From Amorphus coralli DSM 19760 (GTDB lineage Bacteria; Pseudomonadota; Alphaproteobacteria; Rhizobiales; Amorphaceae), in the NCBI RefSeq assembly GCF_000374525.1, contig NZ_KB894574.1, forward strand, positions 1 through 64,000: a stretch of DNA of 64,000 bases. Reading direction: 5' to 3'. Under the pieces are notes generated by a model, which was given only the letters and a program-made list of their open reading frames with translations, had not been told where the DNA came from and made no database searches. Made by a program: the position numbers and the translations under genes. Positions 51,721 to 60,333 of this stretch are shown piece after piece. Positions within the stretch are counted from its first letter, which is position 1; each line of letters starts with the position of its first letter.

Positions 51721-53166
51721 TCACCCGTGCTTAAAGGCGATCGTCTTTGTGACGGAGAAGCCGTAGAGGGCCTCGAAGCCCTTCTCGCGGCCATGCCCGC
51801 TCGCCTTGACGCCGCCGAACGGCAGCTCGATGCCGCCGCCGGCCCCGTAATTGTTGATGAAGACCTGGCCGGCGCGGATCTTGCGCGCCAGCCGCATGGC
51901 GCGGCCTCCGTCGCGTGTCCACACACCGGCCACGAGCCCGTAGGCCGTGCCGTTGGCGATCTGCAGCGCGTGTGCCTCGTCGCGGGCCCGGATGATGGCG
52001 AGCACCGGTCCGAAGACCTCCTTCTGGGCCAGCTCGTGATCGGCGGGAACGTCCGCCACCACGGTCGGCGCCACGTAGTAGCCGCCCTCCGGCAGATCGT
52101 CCGGCAGGCTGGCCTGGGCGACGATGGTCAGCCCGTCCGCCTTGGCCCGTTCCAGGAAGCCGTTCACCATGGCGTGCTGCTTGGCGTTCACCAGCGGACC
52201 GACATTCGGGTCGCTCTCCGCCGGGCCGACGGTGAGCCTGGCGAACGCCTCGGCGATGCGGCGCACCACCTCGTCGTGGATGGCGTCCTCCACGACGATG
52301 CGGCTGCCGGCCGAACAGGTCTGGCCGGCATTCTGGATGGCGGCATTGACCAGGAAGGGCAGCGCCTCGTCGAGATCGGCGTCGGCGAAGACCAGCTGGG
52401 GCGACTTGCCGCCGAGCTCGAGCGTCACCGGGATCGTGTTCTCCGCACCGGCCGCCTGGACCAGCTTGCCGACATGGTTGGAGCCGGTGAAGGAGACGTG
52501 GTCGATGCCGGGATGGGCGGCGAGCACGGCGCCGGCCTCTTCGCCGGTGCCGGTGACGACGTTGATGGCGCCGGCCGGGAAGCCTGCCTCGACGGCCAGT
52601 TCGGCCACCCTGAGGGCGGTCAGCGAGGCATCCTCGGCCGGCTTCACCACGCAGGCGTTGCCCATCGCCAGCGCGCCGGCGACGGAACGGCCGATGATCT
52701 GCATCGGGTAGTTCCACGGCACGATGTGGCCGGTGACGCCGTGCGGTTCGCGCACGGTGAGGACGGTGTAGCCGTCCTGGTAGGGGATGGTCTCGCCGTG
52801 CACCTTGTCGGCGGACTCGCCGTAGAACTCGAAATAGCGGGCGCAGGCGATGGCGTCGGCGCGGGCCTGGCGTACCGGCTTGCCGACGTCACGGACTTCC
52901 AGCGCGGTGAGCTCGTCGGCATGGTCGCGGATGAGACCGGCAAGCGCGATCATCAGGCGGCCGCGCTGGGTCGCGGTGAGCGCGCCCCACTCGCCGTCAA
53001 GGGCGGCGCGTGCAGCCGCAACGGCCGCGTCCACGTCGGCCGCGGTACCGCGGGCGATGGCGCCGAACGTCTCGCCGGTGCTGGGATCGATGACGGGAAG
53101 GGTCGCGTCCGGCCGGGCCGGAACGACCTCACGGCCGATCAGGTGGCCGCGTGGCGTGTCTAGCAT
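51721..53166 (-). CDS. NAD(P)-dependent aldehyde dehydrogenase
   Basis: A 481-residue enzyme of the ALDH superfamily. The cofactor-site segment is VPWNYPMQIIGRSVAGALA, then GFPAGAINVVTGTG and SFTGSNHVGKLV. The general-base Glu is in TLELGGKSPQ, the nucleophile Cys in NAGQTCSAGSR, and FGPVLAIIRARDE is at the C-terminal side. It oxidises an aldehyde to an acid, probably the product of the co-encoded SDR. The start at 53166 has GGGGAG upstream. It is the first gene of the minus-strand TRAP operon. The 265 bases upstream (53167-53431) show no gene. Confidence 0.94.
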   Translation of the reverse strand: MLDTPRGHLIGREVVPARPDATLPVIDPSTGETFGAIARGTAADVDAAVAAARAALDGEWGALTATQRGRLMIALAGLIRDHADELTALEVRDVGKPVRQARADAIACARYFEFYGESADKVHGETIPYQDGYTVLTVREPHGVTGHIVPWNYPMQIIGRSVAGALAMGNACVVKPAEDASLTALRVAELAVEAGFPAGAINVVTGTGEEAGAVLAAHPGIDHVSFTGSNHVGKLVQAAGAENTIPVTLELGGKSPQLVFADADLDEALPFLVNAAIQNAGQTCSAGSRIVVEDAIHDEVVRRIAEAFARLTVGPAESDPNVGPLVNAKQHAMVNGFLERAKADGLTIVAQASLPDDLPEGGYYVAPTVVADVPADHELAQKEVFGPVLAIIRARDEAHALQIANGTAYGLVAGVWTRDGGRAMRLARKIRAGQVFINNYGAGGGIELPFGGVKASGHGREKGFEALYGFSVTKTIAFKHG

Positions 53167-53431
53167 GGGTCTCCCCAGGGTCGCTTCTTGGAGCCCTTCC
53201 CCGCCAGCGGATCCATCCGCACGACAGAAAATTGCTCGCGGCTGCGGTCTGGCCATCATTTCCGGTCAGCGGAACAGGGGTCTGCCGATCGATAAATGCG
53301 CGGAACCGCTTTCGCCTACTCAGCAGACCTCCTGTCACCCGGTCAAGCAACTTGTCACAGAACTACCATGAAAAGGCATGGAGGAGCGCGAAAGTTGTCA
53401 ACTGGAATGTCAGGAACAGAGTGTGCGGGCC

Positions 53432-54172
53432 TCAGAGCGCGCCCTTGGCACGCAGCCAGTCGCCGATGATGGCGCGATGGCGCAGCGGCCCGTAGCTGGG
53501 GAAATGGCCGCCGTGGACGATCGAGACCGGGAGGTCGTAGAGTCGCTTCATGGAGGCGACGTAGGCGTTTGCATTGGCGTGATACGTGTCCTCGATCAGC
53601 GGCCCGTCATAGACGATGTCGCCGGAGAACAGGATCCGCGTGGCCTTCTCGTAGAGCGCGATGCCGCCGGGGGAATGTCCCGGCGTGTGGATCACCTCGA
53701 AGGTCCGGTCGCCGAGGTCGATGACGTCGCCGTCCTCCAGGATACGGGTGGCCGGCGCGGCCTTCACGGCGTAGGTGGCGGAGGCGTAGGGCTCCGGCGG
53801 CAGTGCGGTGAAGATGTCGTCGGTGACGTACGGATCGGCCAGGATCGCGGTGCGCGTCGGGTTCGCGAGGATGTCGGCTTCCGCCGCGTGGACGCAGCGG
53901 TCGGCGAACTCGTGATGGCAGCCGATATGGTCGAAATGGGTGTGGCTCGCCACGGCGGTGAGCGCGCGCTCGGTGACCAACGGCACGTGGGTGCGCAGGC
54001 TGACGACGCCCATGCCGCTGTCGACCAGCATGTCGCGGTCGCGGCCGCGGACGTGCCAGATGTTGCAGCGATAGAACTCGCGGATGTGCGGCTCGTCGAT
54101 GAAGGTGACGTCGTCGGCAAGACGGCGGGTGCGGTACCAGTCGCGCGCGGCCATGCGGGGCAGGTCGGCCAT
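53432..54172 (-). CDS. Metallo-beta-lactamase-fold hydrolase
   Basis: A 246-residue MBL-fold enzyme with intact metal motifs: SHTHFDHIG (HxHxDH), the next His in HTPGHSPGGIALY, the bridging Asp in LFSGDIVYDG, and the final His in IVHGGHFPSYG. It would hydrolyse a thioester, lactone or similar bond using two metal ions. It is the last gene of the potABCD/ureohydrolase operon, starting 2 bases past the ATPase gene stop. This is an unusual partner for such a transporter. Substrate unknown. Confidence 0.88.
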   Translation of the reverse strand: MADLPRMAARDWYRTRRLADDVTFIDEPHIREFYRCNIWHVRGRDRDMLVDSGMGVVSLRTHVPLVTERALTAVASHTHFDHIGCHHEFADRCVHAAEADILANPTRTAILADPYVTDDIFTALPPEPYASATYAVKAAPATRILEDGDVIDLGDRTFEVIHTPGHSPGGIALYEKATRILFSGDIVYDGPLIEDTYHANANAYVASMKRLYDLPVSIVHGGHFPSYGPLRHRAIIGDWLRAKGAL

Positions 54173-54174
54173 GC

Positions 54175-55248
54175 TCACTCCTCCAGGATGACGGGCGCGT
54201 CAGGCCGGACCCAGAGGCCGATTGTCTCGCCGACGCGCGGCTCGCCGGTCTGGGGCAGCAGCACGGTTGGGCAGAAATCCGCCGCCGTGCAATGGCGGAC
54301 GGTGGCCTGATGGTTGGTGCCGAGGAAGGAGAGGCTCTCCACCACCGCCTGGCCGAGCGGCTGGCGGCCGTCGTCGCCGGGCTCTGAGAGGAAATGCTCC
54401 GGCCGGATAGACAGGATCACGGCGCGGTCCGGCTGCCAGGCGCGGGCGTCGGTGACCGTGAGGGACCCGGCGGCGGTGTCGACGGTGGCGGTGGCGCCAT
54501 CGCAGGAGACCACACGGCCCGGCAGGAAGGAGCTCAGCCCCATGAAGTCGGCGGCGAAGCGGGTGCGCGGCTTGAGGTAGATGCGCTCGGGCGGGCCGTC
54601 GTCCTCGATCTTCCCGGCGCTCATCACCACGATCCGGTCGGCGATGGCCATCGCCTCCTCCTGGTCGTGGGTGACGTGGACGAACGTGGTGCCGACCTCA
54701 CGCTGGATGCGCTTCAACTCCTCCTGCATCTGCCGGCGCAGCTTCATATCGAGGGCGCCGAGCGGCTCGTCGAGAAGCAGCACGGACGGGTCGACGGCGA
54801 GCGAGCGGGCAAGCGCGACGCGCTGGCGCTGGCCGCCGGAGAGCTGGTGCGGGCGCTTGCCGCCCTGCCCCTCCAGGCCGACCAGGGCGAGCATGGCGTC
54901 GGCCTTTTCGTTCCGCTCGGCCTTCCCCACCCCGCGCATGCGCAGGCCGAAGCCGACATTGGCGCGGATCGTCATGTGCGGGAACAGCGCGTAGTCCTGG
55001 AAGACGGTGGTGGTGGGCCGCTTCGCCGGCGGTACGGTGGTCATGTCCGCACCGCCGATGAGGACGTCGCCCTGCTGCGGCACCAGGAAGCCGCCGATGA
55101 TGGACAGCAGCGTCGTCTTGCCGGAGCCGGACGGGCCGAGCAGCACGGCGAACTCGCCCGGAGCGATGGTGAGCGACACGCCGTCCAGCGCGACGAAGCC
55201 GCCGAAGCGCTGGGTGACGCTCCTGATCTCGATGCCGGCCGTGCTCAT
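54175..55248 (-). CDS. Polyamine-type ABC transporter ATP-binding protein (PotA-like)
   Basis: A 357-residue ATPase. Walker A is GPSGSGKTT, the Q-loop is TVFQDYALFPHM, the signature is LSGGQRQRVALA, Walker B is VLLLDEPLGALD, and HVTHDQEEAM carries the switch His. A C-terminal TOBE region (about 255-357) is present. The start at 55248 overlaps the permease gene stop. It powers import together with the two permeases and binding protein upstream. Confidence 0.93.
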   Translation of the reverse strand: MSTAGIEIRSVTQRFGGFVALDGVSLTIAPGEFAVLLGPSGSGKTTLLSIIGGFLVPQQGDVLIGGADMTTVPPAKRPTTTVFQDYALFPHMTIRANVGFGLRMRGVGKAERNEKADAMLALVGLEGQGGKRPHQLSGGQRQRVALARSLAVDPSVLLLDEPLGALDMKLRRQMQEELKRIQREVGTTFVHVTHDQEEAMAIADRIVVMSAGKIEDDGPPERIYLKPRTRFAADFMGLSSFLPGRVVSCDGATATVDTAAGSLTVTDARAWQPDRAVILSIRPEHFLSEPGDDGRQPLGQAVVESLSFLGTNHQATVRHCTAADFCPTVLLPQTGEPRVGETIGLWVRPDAPVILEE

Positions 55249-56045
55249 CGCGCCCTCCGCCGGCCGAAGACCGCAAGCTCGAGCACAAGCAGCAGCGCGA
55301 CCGAGATGAAGAAGACCAGACTGCCGGCGGCGTTGGTCTTGGGGTTCAGACCCGAGCGCAGCATGCTCCAGATCTCCACGGGAAGGGTGACGTCGAAGCG
55401 CGTCAGCAGGAAGGAAATGATGAACTCGTCCCAGGAGAACGTCATCGACAGGAAGAAGGCGGCGAACAGCGCGGGCCCCATCATCGGCACGGTGATGAGG
55501 AGCAGCACCTGCCATTCGCGGGCGCCCAGATCGCGGGCGGCGCGCTCGGCGTTGGCCTGGTGGGCGCCCATCTGGGAAAACACGATGGCAAAGCACAGCG
55601 GCATGTTGATCACCACGTGGCCGATGCCGGCGGCGAACAGCGACTTCGGCATGCCGATGGCGTTGAAGGTGATCAGCAGCCCCATGCCGATGATCAGGTA
55701 GGAGACGGTCAGCGGCGCCACGATGAGCGCCTTCTGCAGGCCGGCGCCGGGCAGCCGGAAGCGGGCCAGCCCGAAGGCCGCGAGGAAGCCCAGCGTCACC
55801 GCCACCGCCGACGAGACCAGCGCCACGATGACGGAGTTGACCAGCGCGGCGGTGAGGTAGCGGTCCGCGATGAGCGCCTCGTACCAGCGCAGCGAGAAAC
55901 CGCGGAAGGGCGGCACAGGGAAGCGGCCGTCCTGGAAGGAGAACAGGACGAGCACCACCACGGGCAGGAAGATGAAGGCGTAGATGGCCCCCGCGTAGAC
56001 GACCGCCGCCGCCGTGCCGAGACCGGATCCACCCGCGCGACGCAT
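55245..56045 (-). CDS. Polyamine-type ABC transporter permease (PotC-like)
   Basis: A 266-residue, six-helix permease. The EAA coupling loop reads NAERAARDLGAREWQVLLLI then TVPMMGPALFAAFFLS, followed by SWDEFIISFLL, typical of PotC. It overlaps the PotB-like gene by 1 base (TGATG) and the ATPase gene by 4 bases, so the subunits are translationally coupled. Confidence 0.92.
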   Translation of the reverse strand: MRRAGGSGLGTAAAVVYAGAIYAFIFLPVVVLVLFSFQDGRFPVPPFRGFSLRWYEALIADRYLTAALVNSVIVALVSSAVAVTLGFLAAFGLARFRLPGAGLQKALIVAPLTVSYLIIGMGLLITFNAIGMPKSLFAAGIGHVVINMPLCFAIVFSQMGAHQANAERAARDLGAREWQVLLLITVPMMGPALFAAFFLSMTFSWDEFIISFLLTRFDVTLPVEIWSMLRSGLNPKTNAAGSLVFFISVALLLVLELAVFGRRRAR

Positions 56046-56908
56046 CAGGCGCGCTCCAGCTTCAGCCAGCGCGCGCAGGCGATGTAGACGAGGGTCACGA
56101 CGACCATGAGCAGGATCGCCAGCGCGGACGCGGTGGGGAAATCCGCCCGGCGGCCGATCTGCAGCATGATGAGCTGCGGCATCACGAGGTCGGAGTTGCC
56201 GCCGAGAATCTGCGGCGTGATGTAGTCGCCGATGCACAGGACGAAGGTGAGGAAGGCGCCCACCATGATGCCGGGAAGCGTCAGCGGCAGGATGACGTGC
56301 ACGAAGGTGGCGAACCGGCTGGCGCCGAGATCGGCTGCAGCGCGGGCGTAGTTCTTCGGCAGTTGCTTCAGGTTGGCGTAGATGGTCAGCGTCAGAAGCA
56401 TGACGAAGAAGTGGACGAAGCCGATGACGGTGGCGGTGCGGGAATTGGCTAGCGACAGCGGCTCGTCGATGAGTCCGATCCCGGTGAGCGCCTGGTTGAT
56501 GACGCCGTTGTTGGCGAGCACCAGCAGCCAGGCGTAGGAGCGCACCACGTAGGAGGTCCAGAAGGGCAGGATGGCGCAGATGAGCGCGATCCGCTGCCAG
56601 CGCTCCGGCACCCGCTCGGCCAGGATCCAGGCGAGCGGATAGGCAAGCAGGATGGACAGCACGGTGACGATCGCCGTCACCTCAAGCGAGTTGGCCATCG
56701 CCTCCAGGAAGTGGGGACGGGCGAAGAACTTCGCGTAATTGACGAAGCTCCAGCTTGCCACGAGGTCGGTCCCGACCCGCTCCCACAGCGACACCGCGGC
56801 CATGACCACGAAGGGCGCGCAGAAGAAGGCGACCGTCCACAGGAGGGCGGGGACCACGAAGGCCCAGGGCCTGAGCCCGTCCCCTCCCCTCCGTCGAACG
56901 GTCGCCAT
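56045..56908 (-). CDS. Polyamine-type ABC transporter permease (PotB-like)
   Basis: A 287-residue, six-helix permease with LPFWTSYVVRSYAWLVLL-like segments and an EAA loop YARAAADLGASRFATFVHVI, then LPLTLPGIMVGAFL. GDYITPQILGG is typical of PotB. The ATG at 56908 lies 25 bases after the binding-protein stop. Confidence 0.92.
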   Translation of the reverse strand: MATVRRRGGDGLRPWAFVVPALLWTVAFFCAPFVVMAAVSLWERVGTDLVASWSFVNYAKFFARPHFLEAMANSLEVTAIVTVLSILLAYPLAWILAERVPERWQRIALICAILPFWTSYVVRSYAWLLVLANNGVINQALTGIGLIDEPLSLANSRTATVIGFVHFFVMLLTLTIYANLKQLPKNYARAAADLGASRFATFVHVILPLTLPGIMVGAFLTFVLCIGDYITPQILGGNSDLVMPQLIMLQIGRRADFPTASALAILLMVVVTLVYIACARWLKLERA

Positions 56909-56933
56909 CAAGCGTTCTCCAGCCGTGCCGCGA

Positions 56934-58004
56934 TCAGTGCTGCAGGAATTCCGCCCACAGGTCCTGCATCTTGGCGTCCAGCTCGGCATCCGGCGAGGGG
57001 TAGAGCTGGGCGTTCTTCAGGTAGTCCGGCTGGTCGTCCCAGCGCAGCGCCTGCTTCTGCTGATCGGTGAGCGCGTCGCCGGCCGCCGCGTTGGCCGGCA
57101 TCGCCCAGTAGCAGGACGAGGTGGCGAGCTTGGCCTGAGCCTCCGGCGAGAGGATGTACTTCACGAACTCCACGGCGAGATCCTTGCGCTCGGAATCGGC
57201 GAAGACGCCGATGGACTGCGACCAGCGCACGCCGCCCTGCTCCGGCAGGATCCAGTCGAGGTCCGGATTCTCCGCCGACAGGCCGGCCGTCACCCACTCG
57301 CCGCCGCCAACGAGAATGTCGACCTCGCCGGTGGCGATCGCGGTCTGCGAGGAGACCACTTCGCCGACGAGCGCGGCGTTGTCCTTGAGCTTGAAGAGGG
57401 TCTCGCGGATCTCCGGCAGGTCGTCCTCGGTGAGATCGGCGGTCTGCTTGCCAAGACCCATGGCGACCATGCCGATGACCGGCAGATAGTAGTCGTAGAC
57501 CGCGATTTGGCCCTTGTAGGTGTCGTCCTTCCAGAGCGCCGTCATGTCCTCCATGGCGGCCGGGTCGACGTCCGCCTTGTTGAAGGAGACGGTGTTGTAG
57601 CCGAACTTCTCGGTGACGGCGTAGCGCTTACCGTCGCGCACCTGCAACTCGTCGAGGGCGACTTCGGGGAAGATCGTGTCGGGCGCGGTGCCCTCCGGCA
57701 GCTCGCCGAGGATGCCGGCGTCGATCGCGCGCGGCACATCGATGCCGTCGATCACGAACACGTCCCAATCGCCGGGCCGGGACTGCTCCACCAGCGACAG
57801 GGCGGTGCCGGTGCCCTCATACTCCTTGAGATTGACGCGGACGTCGTGCGCCTCCTCGAAGGGCCGGATCAGCTCCGGATCGGTGTGGTCGCACCAGACC
57901 AGCGCGTTGAGTTCGCCGGCGGCCAGCGCCGGGCCGGCCGCGACCAGCGCGATGGCCGAGGTGCCGATGGCCAGGAGGCTCTTTCGCATCGTCGTCGTCA
58001 TCAT
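56934..58004 (-). CDS. Polyamine-type ABC transporter substrate-binding protein (PotD-like)
   Basis: A 356-residue periplasmic protein. A Sec signal (LLAIGTSAIALVAAGPALAA) precedes a PotD/PotF-like fold: LNALVWCDHTDPELIRPFEE, DVFVIDGIDVPRAIDAG, TEKFGYNTVSFNK and GGGEWVTAGL. Ligands of the group are polyamines and related cations. A guanidino compound would fit the ureohydrolase gene just upstream (inference). Confidence 0.9.
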   Translation of the reverse strand: MMTTTMRKSLLAIGTSAIALVAAGPALAAGELNALVWCDHTDPELIRPFEEAHDVRVNLKEYEGTGTALSLVEQSRPGDWDVFVIDGIDVPRAIDAGILGELPEGTAPDTIFPEVALDELQVRDGKRYAVTEKFGYNTVSFNKADVDPAAMEDMTALWKDDTYKGQIAVYDYYLPVIGMVAMGLGKQTADLTEDDLPEIRETLFKLKDNAALVGEVVSSQTAIATGEVDILVGGGEWVTAGLSAENPDLDWILPEQGGVRWSQSIGVFADSERKDLAVEFVKYILSPEAQAKLATSSCYWAMPANAAAGDALTDQQKQALRWDDQPDYLKNAQLYPSPDAELDAKMQDLWAEFLQH

Positions 58005-58098
58005 GTCGTTCCCCTGCAGGTTGTTCCGGTGAGGTGGATCGGCGCCGTTCGCGGCGCTCGGGATTGAAAGGTGTGTCAGGTGTTGGACGGGAGCGGCC

Positions 58099-59052
58099 CT
58101 AGTAGCGAACTCCCGGCAGGACGCAGAGCATCTCGTAGAGAAGGTTGGCGCCGATGAGCGCGGTGTTGCCGGAGGGATCGTAGGGCGGCGAGACCTCGAC
58201 GAGATCGCCGCCGACGAGGTTCAGCCCCCGGCAGCCGCGCACGATCTCCAGTGCCTGCCAGGTGGTCAGCCCGCCGATCTCCACGGTGCCGGTGCCCGGC
58301 GCGAAGGCCGGGTCGAGGCTGTCGATGTCGTAGGAGAGGTAGACCGGGCAGTCCGGCCCGATCGTGCCGCGGATTTCCTCCATCAGCGGCGTCATCGACT
58401 TGTGCCAGCAGGCCTCGGCCGGCACGACCGTGAAGCCCTTCTCCCGCGACCAGTCGAAATCCTTGGGCGAATAGCCGGTGCCGCGCAGGCCGATCTGGAA
58501 CACCTTGTCGGGCTGCAGGCAGCCGTCTTCGTAGGCGCGGCGGAAGGGCGTGCCGTGGCCGATGGTCTCGCCGAACATCAGGTCGTTGATGTCGGCGTGG
58601 GCATCGACGTGGATCAGCGCCACCGGGCCGTGCACCTTCGCGACGGCCTTGAGAATCGGATAGGTCAGCGTGTGGTCGCCACCAAGCGTCAGCGGAACGG
58701 GGCCGTGAGCGAGGATCGCGTCGTAGGCGGCCTCGATGATGCCCACCGTCTTCTTGAGATCGTAGGTGTTGATGGCGACGTCGCCGATGTCGGCAACCTG
58801 CAGGCTTTCGAAGGGACGCGCCCCGGTGCCGAGATTGAAGGGCCGCAGCATGCAGGATTCCGCCCGGATCTGGCGCGGGCCGTGGCGGGTACCGGAGCGG
58901 TTGGAGGTTCCGATGTCCATCGGCACGCCGACGAAGCAGGCGTCGAGCCCCTCGGCGGTCTCCGCCATGGGAAGGCGCATCATAGTGGCCGGGCCGGCAA
59001 AGCGCGGCATGTCGTTGGCCCCAAGCGGCTGGTTGAGAAGCCTGTCGTTCAC
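58099..59052 (-). CDS. Ureohydrolase (agmatinase/guanidinobutyrase/guanidinopropionase family)
   Basis: A 317-residue arginase-superfamily enzyme with both binuclear Mn2+ motifs intact: LGGDHTLT, IHVDAHADIND and LSYDIDSLDPAFAPGTGT. It hydrolyses a guanidino group to urea and an amine. The length and the GTVEIGGLT segment fit agmatinase/guanidinobutyrase rather than arginase, but the side-chain specificity is not readable. The start is GTG at 59052, since the upstream ATG is out of frame. It is the first gene of the operon with potD-like and permease genes, divergent from a LysR gene. Confidence 0.9.
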   Translation of the reverse strand: MNDRLLNQPLGANDMPRFAGPATMMRLPMAETAEGLDACFVGVPMDIGTSNRSGTRHGPRQIRAESCMLRPFNLGTGARPFESLQVADIGDVAINTYDLKKTVGIIEAAYDAILAHGPVPLTLGGDHTLTYPILKAVAKVHGPVALIHVDAHADINDLMFGETIGHGTPFRRAYEDGCLQPDKVFQIGLRGTGYSPKDFDWSREKGFTVVPAEACWHKSMTPLMEEIRGTIGPDCPVYLSYDIDSLDPAFAPGTGTVEIGGLTTWQALEIVRGCRGLNLVGGDLVEVSPPYDPSGNTALIGANLLYEMLCVLPGVRY

Positions 59053-59115
59053 CCGCGCATCCCTCGTCTGCCAATGGCGATGCTTTCGCCGTGAAGGAAA
59101 GCTTAGGGGATTGCG

Positions 59116-59149
59116 AAACGTTGAAAAAATAGGCCAGGCTCAAACGTTG
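59116..59149. promoter_or_regulatory. Direct repeat AAACGTTG in LysR/ureohydrolase divergent gap
   Basis: Two copies of AAACGTTG (59116-59123 and 59142-59149), each containing the palindrome AACGTT, start 26 bases apart. A short dyad CTTGA-N6-TCAAG (59151-59166) follows next to the LysR start. This is a plausible operator for the adjacent regulator. Confidence 0.5.
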
Positions 59150-59177
59150 TCTTGACGATCATCAAGGTATTGAAGCC

Positions 59178-60137
59178 ATGCGCCTCGCCGGATCCGACCT
59201 CCGCCTGCTCGTCGTGTTCGATGCCGTTGTGCGCAACGGCGGCTTCTCCGCGGCGGAAGCCGAGCTGAACATCGCCGCGTCGACCATTTCCAACCACATG
59301 ACAGCGCTGGAACAGCGGCTCGGCATCAAGCTCTGCCAGCGCGGCCGGGTGGGCTTCGCGCTGACGGAAAAGGGACGCAGGGTGCACGAGTCGGTGCGGC
59401 GGCTGTTTCGCTCCATGGCCGATTTCGAGGCCGACACGGAGGCGCTGCGCGGCCGGCTGACCGGCGAGCTCCGGATCGCGCTGGCCGACAGCATCCTCAC
59501 CGACCCGAGCTGCCGGCTGACCGAGGCCATCGCCGCCTTCAAGACCACCGCGCCAGAGGTGTCGCTGTCGCTGGTGCAGGAGCGGCCACAGGAGCTGCAG
59601 GCGCGCATCCACGACGGCACCTACCATTGCGGCATCGGCAGCTTTCCCCACCCGGTCTCCGGGCTGGACCGGGCCTTCCTCTACGAGGAGACGCACGAGC
59701 TCTATGTCGGGCGCGGCCATCCGCTGTTCGACCGGCCGGAGACCGAGATCACCCCGGCGGCGCTGCAGAAACACGGCATGGTGCGGCGCGGCTACTGGCG
59801 CGAACAGGACCACAAGCGCTTCAGCCTGGGCCGGGCGGAGGCGACGGTGCACCAGATCGAGCCGCAGCTCATGCTGATCCAGTCGGGGCGCTATGTCGGG
59901 TTCCTGCCGGACCACGTGGCGGCGCCGTTCGTCGCCGACGGCTCGCTGCGCCGGCTCTGTGCCGGCGAGATCTCCTATGTCTGCCGGTTCGAGCTGGTGA
60001 CCCGTACCGGCCACCGGATGACCGAGGTGCTGAGGACCTTCCTGCGCGCCTGCCTGGAGGCGCACGGCACCGACCCCGAGCGCGATGACACCGCTCCCCC
60101 GAGGAACTGCTGCCGCAGGCGCGGCCGACGCGGATAG
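59178..60137 (+). CDS. LysR-family transcriptional regulator
   Basis: A 319-residue LTTR. The winged HTH is LLVVFDAVVRNGGFSAAEAE, then LNIAASTISNHMTALEQRLG. The effector domain lies from about residue 90 (GELRIALADSILTDPS onward). It is divergent from the ureohydrolase/pot operon and most likely its regulator. The ATG at 59178 is preceded by AAGG. The C-terminus ends in a Cys/Arg-rich tail (CCRRRGRRG). Confidence 0.9.
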   Translation: MRLAGSDLRLLVVFDAVVRNGGFSAAEAELNIAASTISNHMTALEQRLGIKLCQRGRVGFALTEKGRRVHESVRRLFRSMADFEADTEALRGRLTGELRIALADSILTDPSCRLTEAIAAFKTTAPEVSLSLVQERPQELQARIHDGTYHCGIGSFPHPVSGLDRAFLYEETHELYVGRGHPLFDRPETEITPAALQKHGMVRRGYWREQDHKRFSLGRAEATVHQIEPQLMLIQSGRYVGFLPDHVAAPFVADGSLRRLCAGEISYVCRFELVTRTGHRMTEVLRTFLRACLEAHGTDPERDDTAPPRNCCRRRGRRG

Positions 60138-60181
60138 CACGGCCGCTTAGCCAGCTCATCGTCCGGCTCACCCTGCATTGT

Positions 60182-60196
60182 TTCCGGATTCCGGAA
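60182..60196. promoter_or_regulatory. 15-bp palindrome upstream of the IclR gene
   Basis: TTCCGGA-T-TCCGGAA is a perfect dyad with a 1-base centre, located 137 bases before the IclR-family start. Its size and purine/pyrimidine layout resemble IclR-family operators. It could serve the downstream gene or a regulon. Confidence 0.5.
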
Positions 60197-60269
60197 TGCG
60201 GCGGCGAAGGCCGTCGCCATGCGATTTCGCCTGTCCTGCGGCGATTTTCGCTCGTCCGTCTCCCCCCGG

Positions 60270-60320
60270 TTGACAGATCCGGAAAACGAATTCCTAATAT
60301 CGGAAAATACCGATAATCGG
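60270..60320 (+). promoter_or_regulatory. Promoter and dyad of the IclR/acyl-CoA operon
   Basis: TTGACA (60270-60275) is a perfect -35. TAATAT (60295-60300) is the best -10, with 19-base spacing. Over and beyond the -10 lies a dyad TATCGG-N6-CCGATA (60298-60303 with 60310-60315), flanked by TTCC (60291-60294) and GGAA (60319-60322), so binding there would block initiation. This suggests autoregulation. Confidence 0.6.
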
Positions 60321-60333
60321 AATACCTGAGGAA

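Noticed and set aside
47647-51734. Long plus-strand frames across the TRAP/SDR operon
   Set aside because: They are His/Gly/Arg/Asp-rich shadows of the minus-strand operon, with no ribosome sites or domains.
53250-53290. Possible diverged hairpin copy upstream of the aldehyde dehydrogenase gene
   Set aside because: Only TTTCCGG and a few scattered matches are shared. The loop GTGGGNACCGG is missing, and it lies on the 5' side of the gene.
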